Of a stretch of DNA of 64,000 nt, positions 10,343 through 24,200 are shown piece by piece. The translations under genes were made by a program, and so were the position numbers. The notes beneath the pieces are model-generated. The model had not been told where the DNA came from. It worked only from the letters and a program-made list of their open reading frames with translations, and searched no databases. Positions within the stretch are counted from its first letter, which is position 1. Each line of letters begins with the position of its first letter. This DNA is from Acanthornis magna (lineage: Eukaryota; Chordata; Aves; Passeriformes; Acanthizidae), in contig JAWUZG010000016.1 in the NCBI GenBank assembly GCA_036785705.1, positions 1,054,001 through 1,118,000 of the forward strand, read 5' to 3'.

Positions 10343-11296
10343 GCTACAGCAAGTCAGAGAAATTATAATAGCATTATTGACCTCAGGCTTAGCTGATTCC
10401 TGAAAATTAAGCTCCATCAGTGCAACAGGAGGCAGGAAATACTGAGAGAGCATCCTGTTTACCAGCAGATTTGTTTTGAATTATCCTTCCCTCCCACCTG
10501 CTCCACACAGATGTGAAGAGATGAGAAACAGAACCAGGCAGGTACCTCTCCAAACAGTCCTGGCTTGTGTTTTTATGCACTAAACTGAACAAACTGGATT
10601 GATTAAATATTCTTCCCCACAGAAAGTGCACTCTTTTTGTAGGAAAGGAAAAAGGTAGCTAATGTATCTAATTGCAAAAAGGGAATAAAATAAATAGGAG
10701 CTGTACTATATAAATGGAAAGGAAATGAATATGGAGGAGATGGCAGTACGACTCTGCAGATGGTGTGATAAATCTGTTTACAAACACAGATATGAGTGAT
10801 ATATTGTGAATGCAACATCTTTCCATATTTTCCATGAAGCAAAGTGTTTCAAAGATGTTTGGATACATCCTTAAAGGTAGCTTTGCCTTTTATCTCTGAC
10901 CACAGGAGCTTGTTAGCAGGTAAATGATCCCAGCAGAGCGAGACAGATAAGGATTGAAATGGAACACATCTATCTGGCTGGCTCAGAGGCTGTTTAGAAA
11001 ATGTTGGCCGAGGGAAGGAAAGTTCCCTGACAAAATCAGACAGGACAGCTGAATACACCTCACCTCTTGCCAGCAGAAGGGCATGGGGAGCTTGGCTTTT
11101 TGTGTCCCAGGCCATAGAGGAGGCTGCAATGGTGGAAGCAATGTCCCCAGAGCCTGTGTCTGACCACGGCTGCAGCATCCATGCCCTGCCCTCCCCAGCA
11201 GCCTGCTCAGCCCTGGGGCTGAGTGCTGCTCCATCGGGCACATCCTGACAGTGAGTCTGTGCTTGCTGCCCTGGGTACACCCACAGCCACAACAAA

Positions 11297-11425
11297 GAAC
11301 CACAGAATGGTTTAGGTTAGGGTAAAGACCTTTAAGATCTTTGGGTCCAACCATTACCTCAGCCCTGCCAACCCCACCACTAAACCATGTCCCCAAGTGC
11401 CACATCTACACATCTTAAATACAAT
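11297..11425 (-). mobile_element. CR1 LINE 3' fragment
   Basis: It opens CACAGAATGGTTTAGG and continues with AAGACCTTTAAGATC and CCACTAAACCATGTCCC, the reverse complement of the CR1 3' untranslated end common in birds. It is 5'-truncated, so it has no open frame. Confidence 0.85.
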
Positions 11426-11471
11426 CCTCTTCTCATTTTCTCACGCTCAGAGGTCGGTTAGCCCTGATGGG

Positions 11472-11790
11472 GAATCACAGAATGTTAATGGGTTAGAATG
11501 GACCCTAAAGATCATCTAGTCCTATCCCTGCCTGCCATGGGCAGGGACATCTCCAACCAGACCAGGTTGCTCAAAGCCCCATCCAGGCTGGCCTGGATGC
11601 CAGGGCTGCGGCACACAAAACCTCCCTGAGTGACCTGTCACAGTGCCCAACCACCCTCTCAGTAAAACTTTGCCCCTTCTCTCAATCTGCACCCATTACT
11701 CCTTGTTCCTATCACTGCAATTCCTGATGGAGAGTCTCCCTCTGGCTTCCCTGCAGAACCCCTTCAGATACTGTAAGGTTGCTGTAAGGT
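11472..11790 (-). mobile_element. CR1 LINE 3' fragment, second copy
   Basis: It starts GAATCACAGAATGTTAATGG and contains CTGCCATGGGCAGGGACATC, CCATCCAGGCTGGCCTGG and the CTCCTTGTTCCTATCAC block, all characteristic of CR1 3' ends read in reverse. It has the same orientation as the neighbouring fragment but a different subfamily-like sequence, so these are probably two insertions. Confidence 0.88.
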
Positions 11791-14467
11791 CCAAAGCAGC
11801 ATCAATGCAAAAGTACTCTTAATTTTAGGAGATTCCTTTGGGAAACATAAAGGCATCCTGAGGGTTTGTGCTCTTGCACGTGGCAACAGCAACACCGCAA
11901 TTCCTGATGCGAGCTCCTTGGACCACTGAGTTTGCAAAGCTATAATGTTCCCTGCACATCCAACCTGGTCTGTAAAATTCCCTCCTCCTTTCTTTCTGAA
12001 TCAGGTGCTTCCCAGATCCAGTTTTCTGTGCCTCTCTGTCCTTCAAGTCTGCTCCTACGGAGATGACATCTGTGGGAGATAAATCAGGGCACATCGATAC
12101 TTTCTGCGTCCTGTGAAGCTGTGGAGAACAGAGCTGCACAGCACAGCTTTCAGTCTAAATTATTACATGCCTCCAGGATGGCATGGATCACAGCAAGGAC
12201 TGGGGAGGACGTGTAAAAAGAGATTTCTCAGGGCAGCTAAGTATAATGGAGTGAAAACAAAAGGGAGAGAGACTGTGGGTTAAAGCTATTCAGATTTTCA
12301 GGGTGCAGACCCACTGCTCATGCAGAAGAATGGGGCTTGGGGGCTGGTGTGTGTGAGGGGGAACAGCATCTCCCTGCTGCCCTTTGAAGAATTCCAGGAG
12401 CATCCCAATCCCACATGCTGCCCTCACAGCCCTCTGCTTCCCTCCTCAAGGCTGCAGGGGTGAGAAAAGCTCCTTTATGCTGCTCATTCCCCCTCCCTCC
12501 CATGGCTGCTCCTGGCACTCAGGAGCCCGTTCTGCCTGGCTGCCTGCTAATGACAGGTTTCGCTTCTGGGTAGTTCCAGTTTTCACTCTGCTGCTGGGAA
12601 TACGCCAAGCCTTTGTATTTTGCAACATGTCAGACTACTCAGTCCCTAAAAAGAAAAAACATCCTGGCTTTGTGCTTTCCAAAATCACTTCTGGAAGCAT
12701 GATGGGCTTCCTTCACCTCTCCTTTTGCTTTCATTTGTGCTGTTCTTTTCCCATGCAGCGTCGGAAGAGCTCACGTACATCCAGGCTAACAAACCATCCT
12801 CCCACACACCAAGACTGGTGGGGGGGGACAACGAATCTGTTTTAGACAGCAACCTGACCCCTTGGTGTGAGCCCATTAGTGTCTGTAGGAACCAGCAGCA
12901 TTCCCAATCTCCCAGGGCAGCTGAAGGTAAGAGCACAGTGGGAAATTCAGGCGAGCAAACCAAAGGCACAGTTTGCACAACAGACCTCGCCCTGGCATGC
13001 AAACCAAGTGCTGCTCCATCCTTCTGCTGCCATGCCCAGTAACCTCAGCAGCCTTTAGATCTACAAATTCTTGATCCTCACCTGTATCAGAGGCCAGAAT
13101 GTGTGATATATGCTCAGAAAATGGTTTTGGAATGAGTGCCCACCCTTGCTCTTCAGTACTGAAGAAGTCCCTGAGGTCTCCGGCACACCATGCTTTGCTT
13201 TGGCACAGCATACAGTAGCTCTCACAACACAGCCCAGGTCGGCTGTGTCCTCAGCAGTGCTGCACCATTATGGGGAATATTTTGTCTTTAGGAATCGAGG
13301 GAGCATGGACACACAGCCTGCTGCAGCTGGTGGGCAGGAGCTGTGCCATCCACACTCTGACTGGGCCTGGCACAGGGCTGGCAATGGCTTCTGCTGGCAG
13401 CAAATTCCCAGAGAAGGACTTCAGTGCACAGACAAAAAGTGGCCATATTGGTATGAATTTGTATGTATTTTGCCAGTATAGTTTTTTCTTTCACAAATAA
13501 AGGAAAAAATGTGTTGTCCTGATTCAGTCCCATCCATCTCTATCAGGATGCTGTGTGTTGGCACAGCTTTTCTCTCCTGGGCAAATACAAGCTACAGTAT
13601 CGTGTGATGTCTCACAAAATGGGTAAACGTGTCCATTCAATATATACTGGTAGCAGTGGGGTTACACCAGGTTTAACCCCACCACTAAAAAAAAAATCAC
13701 TGGTGCCTTCTTCCTCACAGTAAATAAACAAATATCTCTTAGGCTGCTACAGGACCACAAACAAATCAAGCTCAAGGAGATGAGATGCTCAAGGATGTTT
13801 ATGTCAGGATCTTCAGTGGCCTCTAAACCCTAATTTATATGAGAGGTTCCATGAGCTTAGCTTCAAATAGGTTGGAAACCACTCTTTGTTGCTATACCTG
13901 TGAAGACACTCAACAACTTCCCAGGGGAGCATCCTGACTCCAGCCAGAAAGGAATGGGACTCAGGTCCAGGCCCCATGAAAACTCTCATGAAGAGTAAGG
14001 CAGGTCTGGAGATTCCCCTGCTCCAGTGCCCACACGCTCAGGCAGAGGCAGCACCTCCATCTGCCAGCGATTCCAGCACCATTCAGTATTTTGGGATGTA
14101 ATTTATTACTGTCATTTGGGGTCATGTGAGGAGCAGAAACTGTTACCCAGCAACATGGACAGCGCAGTGGTAACTTTCTAAGACTCCTGGCTTCCACTCT
14201 GTGGGAAGCTGTCACACAAGCAGATATGAGAGCCAAAACCCTTTTATTGCTTTTTTTTTTCCTTGATGTTTATAAAAACCTCCACAGGATGCCAAGAGGA
14301 CAGAGAAAACTGTCAGAGGGAAGAATTCCTACATCAGAGCTGAAGCCAAATTATTCCTTTGTCTCTCCCACATGGAAGGATACTTCTGGACCAGTTGTGT
14401 GAGCCTTCCCTTCCCCACCCACCTCCTTTTGTCCTTCTCTCTGCCAAGCAACCTTCAGCCAACATAG

Positions 14468-14506
14468 TGTAAATCCCCAAACGAGTGTGTAAATCCCCAA
14501 ATGAGT
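14468..14506. repeat. 19-bp tandem duplication
   Basis: GTGTAAATCCCCAAA(C/T)GAGT occurs twice in direct succession in INF2 intron 1. Confidence 0.8.
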
Positions 14507-16589
14507 GTCTCTACAAATCGCACGCTCTAAGAAAGTTCAACAGGATGTCAGTGTCTGATAGTATGCAAATATCTCTCTTTGGAAAGGTGCAAGGAAGTGA
14601 CTTTTCGGTAGTCTCCAGGGAAGGCATTTGCATGTCGCTGTCACCCTTCTCATTCAGCCTGTGCTGGTGGCTGGGAGGGTGTCACTTCCCCATGGGCTGG
14701 GAAGGTGGGAGCCTCCCCCACTCCATGTCTCTCTGCCAGGATGAGAAAGCACTCCTGGCATGGGGTGACTCAAAGCAGGGAAATGACCAAAGCAGGGCAA
14801 TGATCTGGCAAAGGAAAGGAAAAACAATGAGAAGGGAAAAAGAGGATGCAGGGTGGCCAGGGCGGTGGGATGGAGAGCACGGTGTGGGTGGGGACGGTCC
14901 CTTGCATCTTGCATAAGCTGCGCTGGGTTTTCCAGCTTGGTGACACCAGAGCTTTAAACAGAGCAAGATCTCAGGGGTCTTTGCAATGCTGGAACCAGGA
15001 CAGCTTAAAATATTAAGGATGTCTAACCCAAGGCTGCCCATCCTGGGAGAGGAGCCACACAGCCAAGGCTGGGAGCTCAGGCAGTGTCCCCTGGGCAGGG
15101 GCTCAATGACAAGAATTCTGTGCTCGTTGGGCACCACTGAGGTCCCGCTGAGCTTCAGTCCAGCCCAGCTTTTATGGGCTGAGCAGTCTCTGAAGACATT
15201 AAAAGCTCTTTTTAACAGAAAACATCTCTGTGCCTTTCTGGTTGACATTTCATGTGAAAACTAGTTTGTGTGCCACAGCTGCAAAATGCATCCACTCAGC
15301 CTCTCGGGAGGTGTTAGCTGAAACCCAGTCATTATTAAATTGTGAATATTTCAACATGGCTCATTTTAGCATAGGCCTCCTGCCCGGCTCAGGGTAGCAG
15401 TCAGGCTTCAAATGTTTATTTCTTACTCTGTGAGCTTCTAACCTGAACTGAACCTCCCAGATCAAAAGTTGGAACCCACATCAAGAGTCTTCCTGCCTTA
15501 GGTGGGAAACTCAGCCCTTGTGTACACGAGCACAACTCCCCCAGTATGAGAAATACACTGATCTGTCTGCCCTTTGGCCCAAATTCAGTTGGCCTTTAAG
15601 AGACCAACTTGCCCACGTGCTTTCTAATTAAAACAATTTGACCATAACAATGTAATGTCCAGGGAAATGACTCTGCATAATTCCTTATCCTGCCATAGGA
15701 AACACTCTGGGGGTGTGTCTATACAATGCCAGACTAAAGTTAATTCAGGAAGGGTTTTACAACAGCAAATGAATGCCCCTTTACATTGCATGCACTCCTG
15801 AAGTGTAATCCCCAAGTCCTCAACAGATTAGTTGTTAATCAGGTTCTTGGGAGCAGGACCAGGCTCACAGCAGGTTTTACGGGGAAAAAAAAAATATATG
15901 AGAAAAAAGGAAATCCTGTGCAGAAAGGATTTTGATGGTGCAAATTCCTGTCCTCAAAAACCATGGAAGCAACGTAAAAGGTTATCAATCAGGTCCCATC
16001 AGGTTTTATCTGAAGCCTGGATTTGAGAAATTCCAGAAATTTTTCTCCTTCTAGAAAGGTCCAAAAACAAATAAAAAAATGAAAGCAAAAAAGCAGAAGT
16101 GGAGAAATCGGGCTGAAGAGCAGGAAAAGCAGCTCTCAAGCAGCCCTGTCCCTCTGCAGGCCCCGTGGATGTGAACTTCCAAATTGCTCAGAGAGAAGGC
16201 TAATGGTTTTCCCCCAGCAAATCAGCCCAATTTTACCCAATTTTCTAGCAGATGATTTGGTTGCCCTCTGAATAGTAACTACACCAAAATAAAACAGATG
16301 ATATCCAGAACTAAAGATTTTAGTTCCATGTTAGGTAAAGTAGAGCTAAGATCCTCTACTTTTTGGGTATCACTCTGTTGCCTCTGGATCATAGTGCAAT
16401 GGCTTCACTGCCCACATGGCCAGTCCACAAAATTCGGGAATCCAATTAAACAGACATAAATACATCTCATTTGCCTTTAGGAATTAGATTATTCCTAATT
16501 ACAGCAATCAGTGTCTTCTCGCTGCTCTATGTTTCTGTGACAAATTCTGTGACAAAAAAAAAGCCCTGCCAGTGGCTTTTCAAGCAAGT

Positions 16590-16634
16590 CATGTCAAGTT
16601 TTGGACATGTCAAATTTTGGACATGTGAAGTCCA
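16590..16634. repeat. 16-bp tandem repeat
   Basis: CATGTCAA(G/A)TTTTGGA occurs twice, followed by a partial third copy (CATGTGAAGTCCA). Confidence 0.8.
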
Positions 16635-18155
16635 GTTAATGTTTTGGAAATGGGGACACCCAGCTCATTTCTGGCTGGCAGGGAGACACCTGTGCCAGCC
16701 AGAGGTCTGCTGTAATGGCTCTTTTTGGGTGATTCTGATGAAAATGCCTCATATCACTCCCTTCTAAATCACTGAACACCAGTACAGACAGTATTAAAGA
16801 ATCACAGGTGCAATATTCTCCTCTGCATCTCCATTAGGGATTTGTTGGGTTCTCTGGCACCTATGGGGCCAGTGAAAACAACCACATGTTTATAGGGGAA
16901 AAATTAGGGAAATAAATTTGGATAGTTCAGCTTCTCTGTTCATCTGAGAACTGAACCCTGAGTTAAGCAACCAGAAGGACCAGTGTCAAACAAAGTGCTG
17001 AAATGGCACTGAAAGGGAATTAGGTCAGGTGAAGACATACAAATTTAGGGGGAGAGCAAAATAAAATTTAGGGTGAGAGTCAAATCCTCCCCCTGCCCAC
17101 AAGGTGTCTGGTCTTTGCACCATGACCTTGTGCCATGGGGACAGCAGGAGATGCCAGAAGAGTTACTGGGATGCAAATGGGATGAACTAACAGTGACCTT
17201 CCCAGGTATTGGGAGAACATGGTGACAGCAGCCAGTCTGCTCCCTCCTTGGGGAGCAGAGACATCTGAGCGTCTCAGGAACTCACAGGAGCAAGACAGGA
17301 ACTGCAAAGCTGACTGCTGCTGGCTCTTACTGAATTTCCCTGCTCTCCTTGAAGACTGACATCCCTCCAGCTCTCTTGTCACAGACCAGCTCTGACTGCT
17401 TTTCGGCTGAATACATTCACTTTAGAGGATGCTAAAAGGAGAAAAAAGAAACCTTCTGAAGCAGTTTTTATCTGATGAATACTTTAGATAACAAAAATAA
17501 AGGACTCGACCGCTGCCAGTAGCATATTTGCGGCAACTTTGCATCTAATGGGGTAGATCTGCTTAAAACATCCCTAGCATTTCCTCTGCAGTTCTTTTGG
17601 TAGGAAGCTTCTGCAAGAAAGAAACATCCTGTTTTGGGGAGGGTGCTTCCACCTGAGGCGATTAAACCATTAACTGTGACGAACTCAGAGCTTAATTCAG
17701 GAAGGTGCTGACAAAAATCTCTGCCAAAACCCCAAATTGCACCAGCACTTCTGCCCAGAGCTCAGAGCACAGATCCACGTACAGGTTTCTAACGGATATA
17801 TATAAGCATAGGCTGGGTAAGAAGCCTAATATTTACTGCTTATTTATCCTGCAAACATATATTGCATTGCGCTAAGGCTGCAGGGGAGCTGCTCAGGCAC
17901 TGCCAGGATGAAGGGTGCCACGGCAGCTGATCTCTGCTGCCCGGTACACACGCTGGTGCTGCAGCAGCAGGAAGATGGAATTACAGGAAAAAGACCTTCT
18001 GAGCCCTGCCCCAGAGGGAGAGAGGCAGGCAGGTCCTGCCAAGGGTTTAGCTATATCCTTCCAGCACAAGCACAAACCCTCCTCACTAGCACAAGGATGA
18101 AGATCTTCAGGCAGGCAATAGCTCTTCCCTAGTGCTGCCTTTTTCAGCCTAGAAA

Positions 18156-18600
18156 TGAAACGCGAGATAATTTTAGTATAGGAGGTAATATAAAAGTGGA
18201 TTTTTATTGGAACTCCAAGGACAGTTATGAAAGAATATCCACAAAAGCCCACCCCCACAGGAGTGAATATAGTTTTATAGGTTTTAGGAAATTAGCATAA
18301 TTGATAAAATGTATCAATTAAGAGTACAAGTGGTGATGCAACTTCCCCCAGGTCAGGCCCTTTTTCTGGAGCTTCCCACCCTCGGTGCTAGCTATACTTG
18401 TTTATGAAAATGTGTCTCGAAGACCTTGTTCTCAACCTTGGTTCCCTGGAAGAACCAAGATAGGATAGGGGCCTTGTGCCCCCCAGGGCTTGGAGTTCTG
18501 GAATGTGTTTGGTCTTTCTAGCTGGGGAAAAGAGTAGGGAAGAGTACTGGGAAGGTTATAAATATATGAAAGGAAAAAGGCAGGAATCACTCTGGCATCA
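18156..18600 (-). mobile_element. Solo LTR of an endogenous retrovirus, with target-site duplication
   Basis: A 445-bp segment starts TGA and ends TCA. It is flanked by identical 7-bp direct repeats CTAGAAA at 18149-18155 and 18601-18607. On the minus strand a TATAAAA box (18279-18273) is followed about 65 bp later by an AATAAA signal (18208-18203), as in an LTR with U3-R-U5. No gag, pol or env frame adjoins it, so it is a solo LTR left by LTR-LTR recombination. Class II avian retroviruses usually leave 6-bp duplications, and the seventh base may be chance. It has the same orientation as INF2, so its promoter and polyadenylation signals face the same way as the host transcript. Confidence 0.82.
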
Positions 18601-20386
18601 CTAGAAACCAGTTTGATGTTGGGGATCCACAGGGGAAAGGGCTGAGGGCAGCACTAAGCCAAAGAGCTACACAGACCCACATTTACAGACATCCCTTCTG
18701 AAAAAAGCCACCAAGACACCAGAATGGTACAAAAGGGGGAAGTGTTTTTCCAGCTGTTCTCCAAAGGGGTTGCAAATGTGATTCCCTTCTCTCCAGATCA
18801 GTTTTTCCATTCAGCTGCTGCTGAATCACGGTGGTTGGTATCTCATCTGGTGAACAGCCCAAACGCAAACACCCTGAGTGTTTTTGTTCAGATAAGGCTG
18901 ACCACAGACAGGATTCCTAATGGCACGGGCAAAGCATGTATTGCACACATTAAGGAGAAGGGCCCCAGACACTGCCAGGTACTTTCCTGCGCGCTTGTGT
19001 GAATATGAACGTTACTAAGAGTAATCAGAAAACCTGCTCAGCTGCTAATTCAAGAAGTTAAGCATTTGAGCCGTTTAAAATAAATGCTTGAAGAAGGCTG
19101 GCTTAGCACGATTTCAACATTAATCCACTCCAAAGATGCCTTCAGAGTATTTTCTCTACTGCTGGGTAAAAAAGTTTGAAGAGCCTATTTTATAATGCAA
19201 TAATCCTAAAATGTTAACTGGCTTAACCTTTCATTTTGCTACAGTACTCATTCCAGCTGTTTTGAGAGGACCTAAAGTTGTCCTCCTAGATATTATCTTT
19301 CCAGTTCTAACTCAGTCTTGGTATTAATGTGAAGAGATTTTAGTATGGCCCAACCAACTGGGATTATGGCAAAGTCTCATGCTTGGGCAAAATTACATTA
19401 TTATACATTCAGGATATCTTATGATTATTATTTTGACCTTTGCCAGTTTTTCCTCATCACTTTAGTAACGAGTTATACTGCTTTGTACTTTGCAAAGAAA
19501 TCAGTTTCTCAATCATATCCTCAGATTGCATAGCCCAAAGAGTTGCAGTGCTTTATGCAAGTTAAACATGTGGCTGTCATTAATCTTCAAGGGGAAAATC
19601 ATGATATTTGCCTGATCAGTTAATACACAACGAATATTAGGATATAATTTTATAGGTGATTCATCTCTACACATATGGCTTGCTCCAACACTTGCTTACA
19701 AATGTTATCAGAACAGAGGTTTGGGAACTACAGGCTTGTAAATCAATTAACTTTGTGTTAGTTCTTTCCCTTCCTTTCTAGATAAATAGAGGCCTTATTT
19801 AAGGCTTGGTAATGTTTGTGGAGGTTCAGTCCATTTCCAGTAATGGAAACAACAAAACGCAGAATTTATCCCCAGGCTTATAAAAGAAGCCTCAGGACTG
19901 GGTAAATATAAAATAACTCATGAATATTGGACAGCTTGTTCTGAAATGGGGAACTACAGCCCATCAGTGCATAAACAAGTGAGCACAGCCAGGCAGGCTG
20001 GAAAGCAGCCTTCCAAGGGAGAAATGGAGCAGCTCAGCCAGGTTTCAGATGAGAGCTACTCAGGGAGCTGCCTGCCACATCAGCATGACACAAACCAGAA
20101 AGGAAACAAGTTATAAAATGTAACAGGGAATAAAAATATTTGTTCCCTAGCTCACCTTCATGGCAGGCTCACATTTGCACCATTTGTCAAGTAAGTCAAG
20201 AAGAAGACACATTCACAAATACTTCCTAAATTGCAGAGCCCACTGCTGACACACCAGGTAAATATTATAACCCCGTTTCTTACTCCATGTGAACTTTTCT
20301 GCTCTGACTAGAGGAGATTTGCTTTACTGCATTGTGCACACAGTTGAAAGTTAAGCCGACCAATTCTAAAGGATTTCTCTCTTTCC

Positions 20387-20406
20387 TTTTTTTTTTTTTT
20401 TTTTTT
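20387..20406. repeat. Poly-T tract (20 bp)
   Basis: Twenty consecutive T in INF2 intron 1. Confidence 0.95.
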
Positions 20407-21222
20407 CCCCTTTTCTAAATAGCAGAAGTAATTAATCTGCTTCAGAGAATGAATCAGCCTTTTCTGAGCTAGAAACACACAGAGGAGATTGTGGCTGTTT
20501 CTGGGGCAGGAGGGAGGCTTACTCACACAGTTGATGCAGCAGGGGCAGCCGCCCAGGGTGTACAGCTGTGGGCTGCGAGGGGGGCAAAACCCCAAACCCA
20601 CACCCCAGAACCCCCCAGTGCCATTCTGTACCCCAAAAAAAAAACATTGGGACCGAGGGAATGGGCTCAGCATTGCAGTGCTGCTGCAAGAGATGAGGCA
20701 ATGCAGGAGGAATGGTCCAGAGAGGGCTGTGCGGCTTTGCCTCTCCTCCTGCAGCCCCTGGGGGGCACATCCAGCCTGTGAGGGGCTGCACCCACTCCTG
20801 GGAGTAAATCCTTTGGCAGCAGGCACCATCCTTTTATTTAGGTGAAGTACCTTGTTCTGGGCCAGACGGTGGAATGAGTTGATTTGCCACAGTTTGACTT
20901 CTCAGCAGGCGGTGGGAAGGAAAGCATCGCTCACAAAACGCTGCTGCCTTGTACTACAGGAACTTCTGATTCCAACTGGGGCCTCTGTCAGAAAATAAAG
21001 CTAATGCTTAGCTCACTGCTTCCAGCCAATGCTCAGCAATGACTTAACAGAAAAGCAGGACGGGCGAGGAGCAGACAGTTCCCAGAAAGGGGAAACCAGC
21101 AGAACAGAAGCAGTGTGGAGATAGCTGCCTCATTAAAAATAATGCAATTTAACCCACGGCGCGGAGGGTCACACAGTTATGCCTTAGCTGCACTGACAAA
21201 AGCAGAGCTGCTCACCAAAGTT

Positions 21223-21257
21223 ATAAATAAATAAATAAATACATACATACATACATA
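21223..21257. repeat. TAAA/TACA compound microsatellite
   Basis: (TAAA)n changes directly to (TACA)n at about 21240. Confidence 0.95.
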
Positions 21258-24200
21258 AAGATGATGCCAACCTCAATTCACTGATCCGGAGAGAGGAAAG
21301 GGGCTCTGTTGCTGCCCTGGGGGCTATTGCTGCTTCCCTCCCTTCATCCTCTCTGCTGGCCAGGAAATGCTGGGGAGAGGCTGTGCCCCCAGCAAGGGAA
21401 GAGCTCTCCTGGCAGCCCCTGGGACAGGAGTGGGGCTGAAGTGTCCCTCCCTCTGGGGAACACAAGGAGGGGGAGGACAGGTGGCCATGACTCCCTGTGC
21501 AGAGGCTCCATGCAGAGCAGACCAGAGCAGAGCTCATTTGACCTGGCAAAATCACCAACATTTTCCATTTTAAAGTATAACTAAATATAGAGGTTTTATG
21601 GTTGCAGGGTGCCTCCTTTCCCACACTTTCCTGGAGTGATCTCCAAATTCCTCTGATGTCCTTGCTTGTTAAAATGTGACTCAGCTCTCCCATCTGGAAA
21701 ACTGGAGACCCACATAGTCCCAAGGTGGCCAGCTGCCACTAGGCATGTCCTATGTTAGCTTTAGCCATCAGCTTGGGAGCAGCAGAGGCTACAGAAGGCT
21801 TTGCAAGTTGGATTTAGGGTGAAATCAGTGTAACAGAGGCTGTGGGTACTCTGTGAGCAGCAATGCAAACCATCAGCTGAAACTTCCCTTGTGTCCCTTT
21901 TGGAAAAGTCCTCTCAGCACCAAGGAGTGACTGAGGACATCTGCTCACAGCCTCTGATGGAGCAGCAATGCAAAGAGCAATTCCCTCCTCTGCCCTCCAA
22001 CATTCCACAAAATTCCTACTGTTCACACCTCAGTTGAATAATGGTCGTGGTATGAATAACCAAGGGGAAGTCAATGCCAAGTAGCACCACCTGCTGATAA
22101 TCACTACAACCGTGCCAAGTCCAACATCAGGCCTTACCAGCTACAGCATTTGGTAACTCTGCCTTTGCCGGTGCTTGTGTTCCTGGACACAGTGCTGGAG
22201 CAAGGTCCCTTCTGAAGTGAGCCTTTTCTTTTAGGGTGGTTAAACATTTTGGAATCAGCTGAGTGACTCCAGTGCTGGAATGAGGACTTCATCCATTGTC
22301 TCTCAGTCCTCCTTTCTGGCTTTGCCTGGTGTCCTTTATCAGCTCAGCTGGTTTTTCAGAGACCTTGAAATACACCATCTAATGCCACAGAGCTTTTTGC
22401 AAACACGACTGCTTGCTTAAGATTCTCATTGATCTGTGGCTTCAGCATTCCCAGCACTTTGAAATGTCAGCTCAGGTATCAAAATAGGTGAAACAGCTGA
22501 ATCCGTGAACAATACGTGTTCATTACATCAAACAGAAAACCCACCATGCTGTTAGATGCTCTCCTGATGCTTTCGGCAGATGTGAAAGGCTGGCTGACAA
22601 AGCAGCAACAAATGCTCATTTGCCACATCACACAACCACTTTTAACTTTGGGCACTCCTGTAGATGCCAGGCTATGAGTCAGAGGCTCATGCTTGAACCC
22701 CACATCCTTATTTTCTTTTGTATTCCGTTGCATAAAATCAGCTCATCTACTGCTGACATTATCTGGTAGCAATCACAAAGCTTGGCTGTTGCTCATTAGT
22801 TATTCTTTTCCTAGGAAAAAGGAACCAGACAATACTTGCCCTTGACAAGGAACCTGAGAGGCACTGAAAAGTCACCCACATGTACAGAACCCTTTTTTTA
22901 AGCATTCCCAATTTGTGCTTCACTTCAGTTCCTAAAGCATGCCTGCAGAACAACTGGAATGGCCTGACAACCCCACACCAGACCTATGACCATGATGCTG
23001 CCCTTCACTAGAAGGGAAGTCAAGGCTCAAAATTTGATGTGACTTTTTTCCTTCCCCCAATTCATTCTTAGCATTTCGGTTGGCAACACAGGACAGGAGA
23101 AATCTCTGCAAAATTAAGATACAGATGGTTTGCCTGCTCTGTTGCAGCAGTTGGTGCCCTCAGTGCTTTTCCTGGCCATTGGGAGATGAAGGCAGCCTCT
23201 GCAACACCAAGCTCACGAGCACCGTATGATAAACTGCTGCACAGGCAATGCTGAGAAACACTGGAATAAACTTGAGCTTGGTGGAAAATGCCAAAGGGAT
23301 TATAATATATTAGGTCAGAAGCAGGTAGTCATGCCCTGAACATGAGGAGTTTCACTGCAGGGTTGTGTCTAGCTTCTGCGAAATATTTAGCCATATTTCA
23401 CCTAGTTATAAAAAAGCCATGTACAATGTTAATGAATGGAGCAGAGCTAACTCCTTGTGTTTATCTGCACCTACCAACTGCAGTATTTTGGACTGAGCAG
23501 AATTGGATTTGTTCAGTGCCCCTGTGTGACCCCATGATCTGACTTTGTTGATTCGGTGGTATTTTCTCTGAATCATTATTGATAGACCTTACTGCAAATA
23601 TTAAGAGCAAGGATATTTAACTGGGAGCTACCCTGAGTTCAGATATGAGCACTGAGTCTGTTTGAAGTTCCTTCAGCTGCTTCAGCTCGATAAATGTTGA
23701 TCACTGCCCAATCTGCAGCACTGTGTTGCTACCCACCGCTGAATTATACCCATCTTCTACTCACGGCTGGTTACAGTACAATGGTGGGATTAAACATCCC
23801 TCAGCAACAGAATAATCATTGCAGAAAAAACCCACATCTAATAATTGATGCCACGGAAGTAAATCAGGGCAAAGAAGGACAAAATGCAACTCAGCTTGCT
23901 TTGGTAAGAAAAATTTTCTGCTCAGCTACTCTGGGAAAATTATCCAGCATAACTGGCACACAAGACAGGGATAAAGTTCAGCTTACAACACATTTGAAGC
24001 CACTTGCTACACAGTTCAGTGAAATTAGAAGTTTACAAACAAAAGATGAAAATTTTGTAATACATAGGGTACAGACCTAGAAGGATCAGACAGACAAATG
24101 AAATGGAAGGGGTCAGCCTGAGTTTGGCAGGGGTCACTATTGAAAGTGAAGGAGACTCCATGCTAATTAACTTCTTCCTTCATGACAGAGTAAGTGGGAG

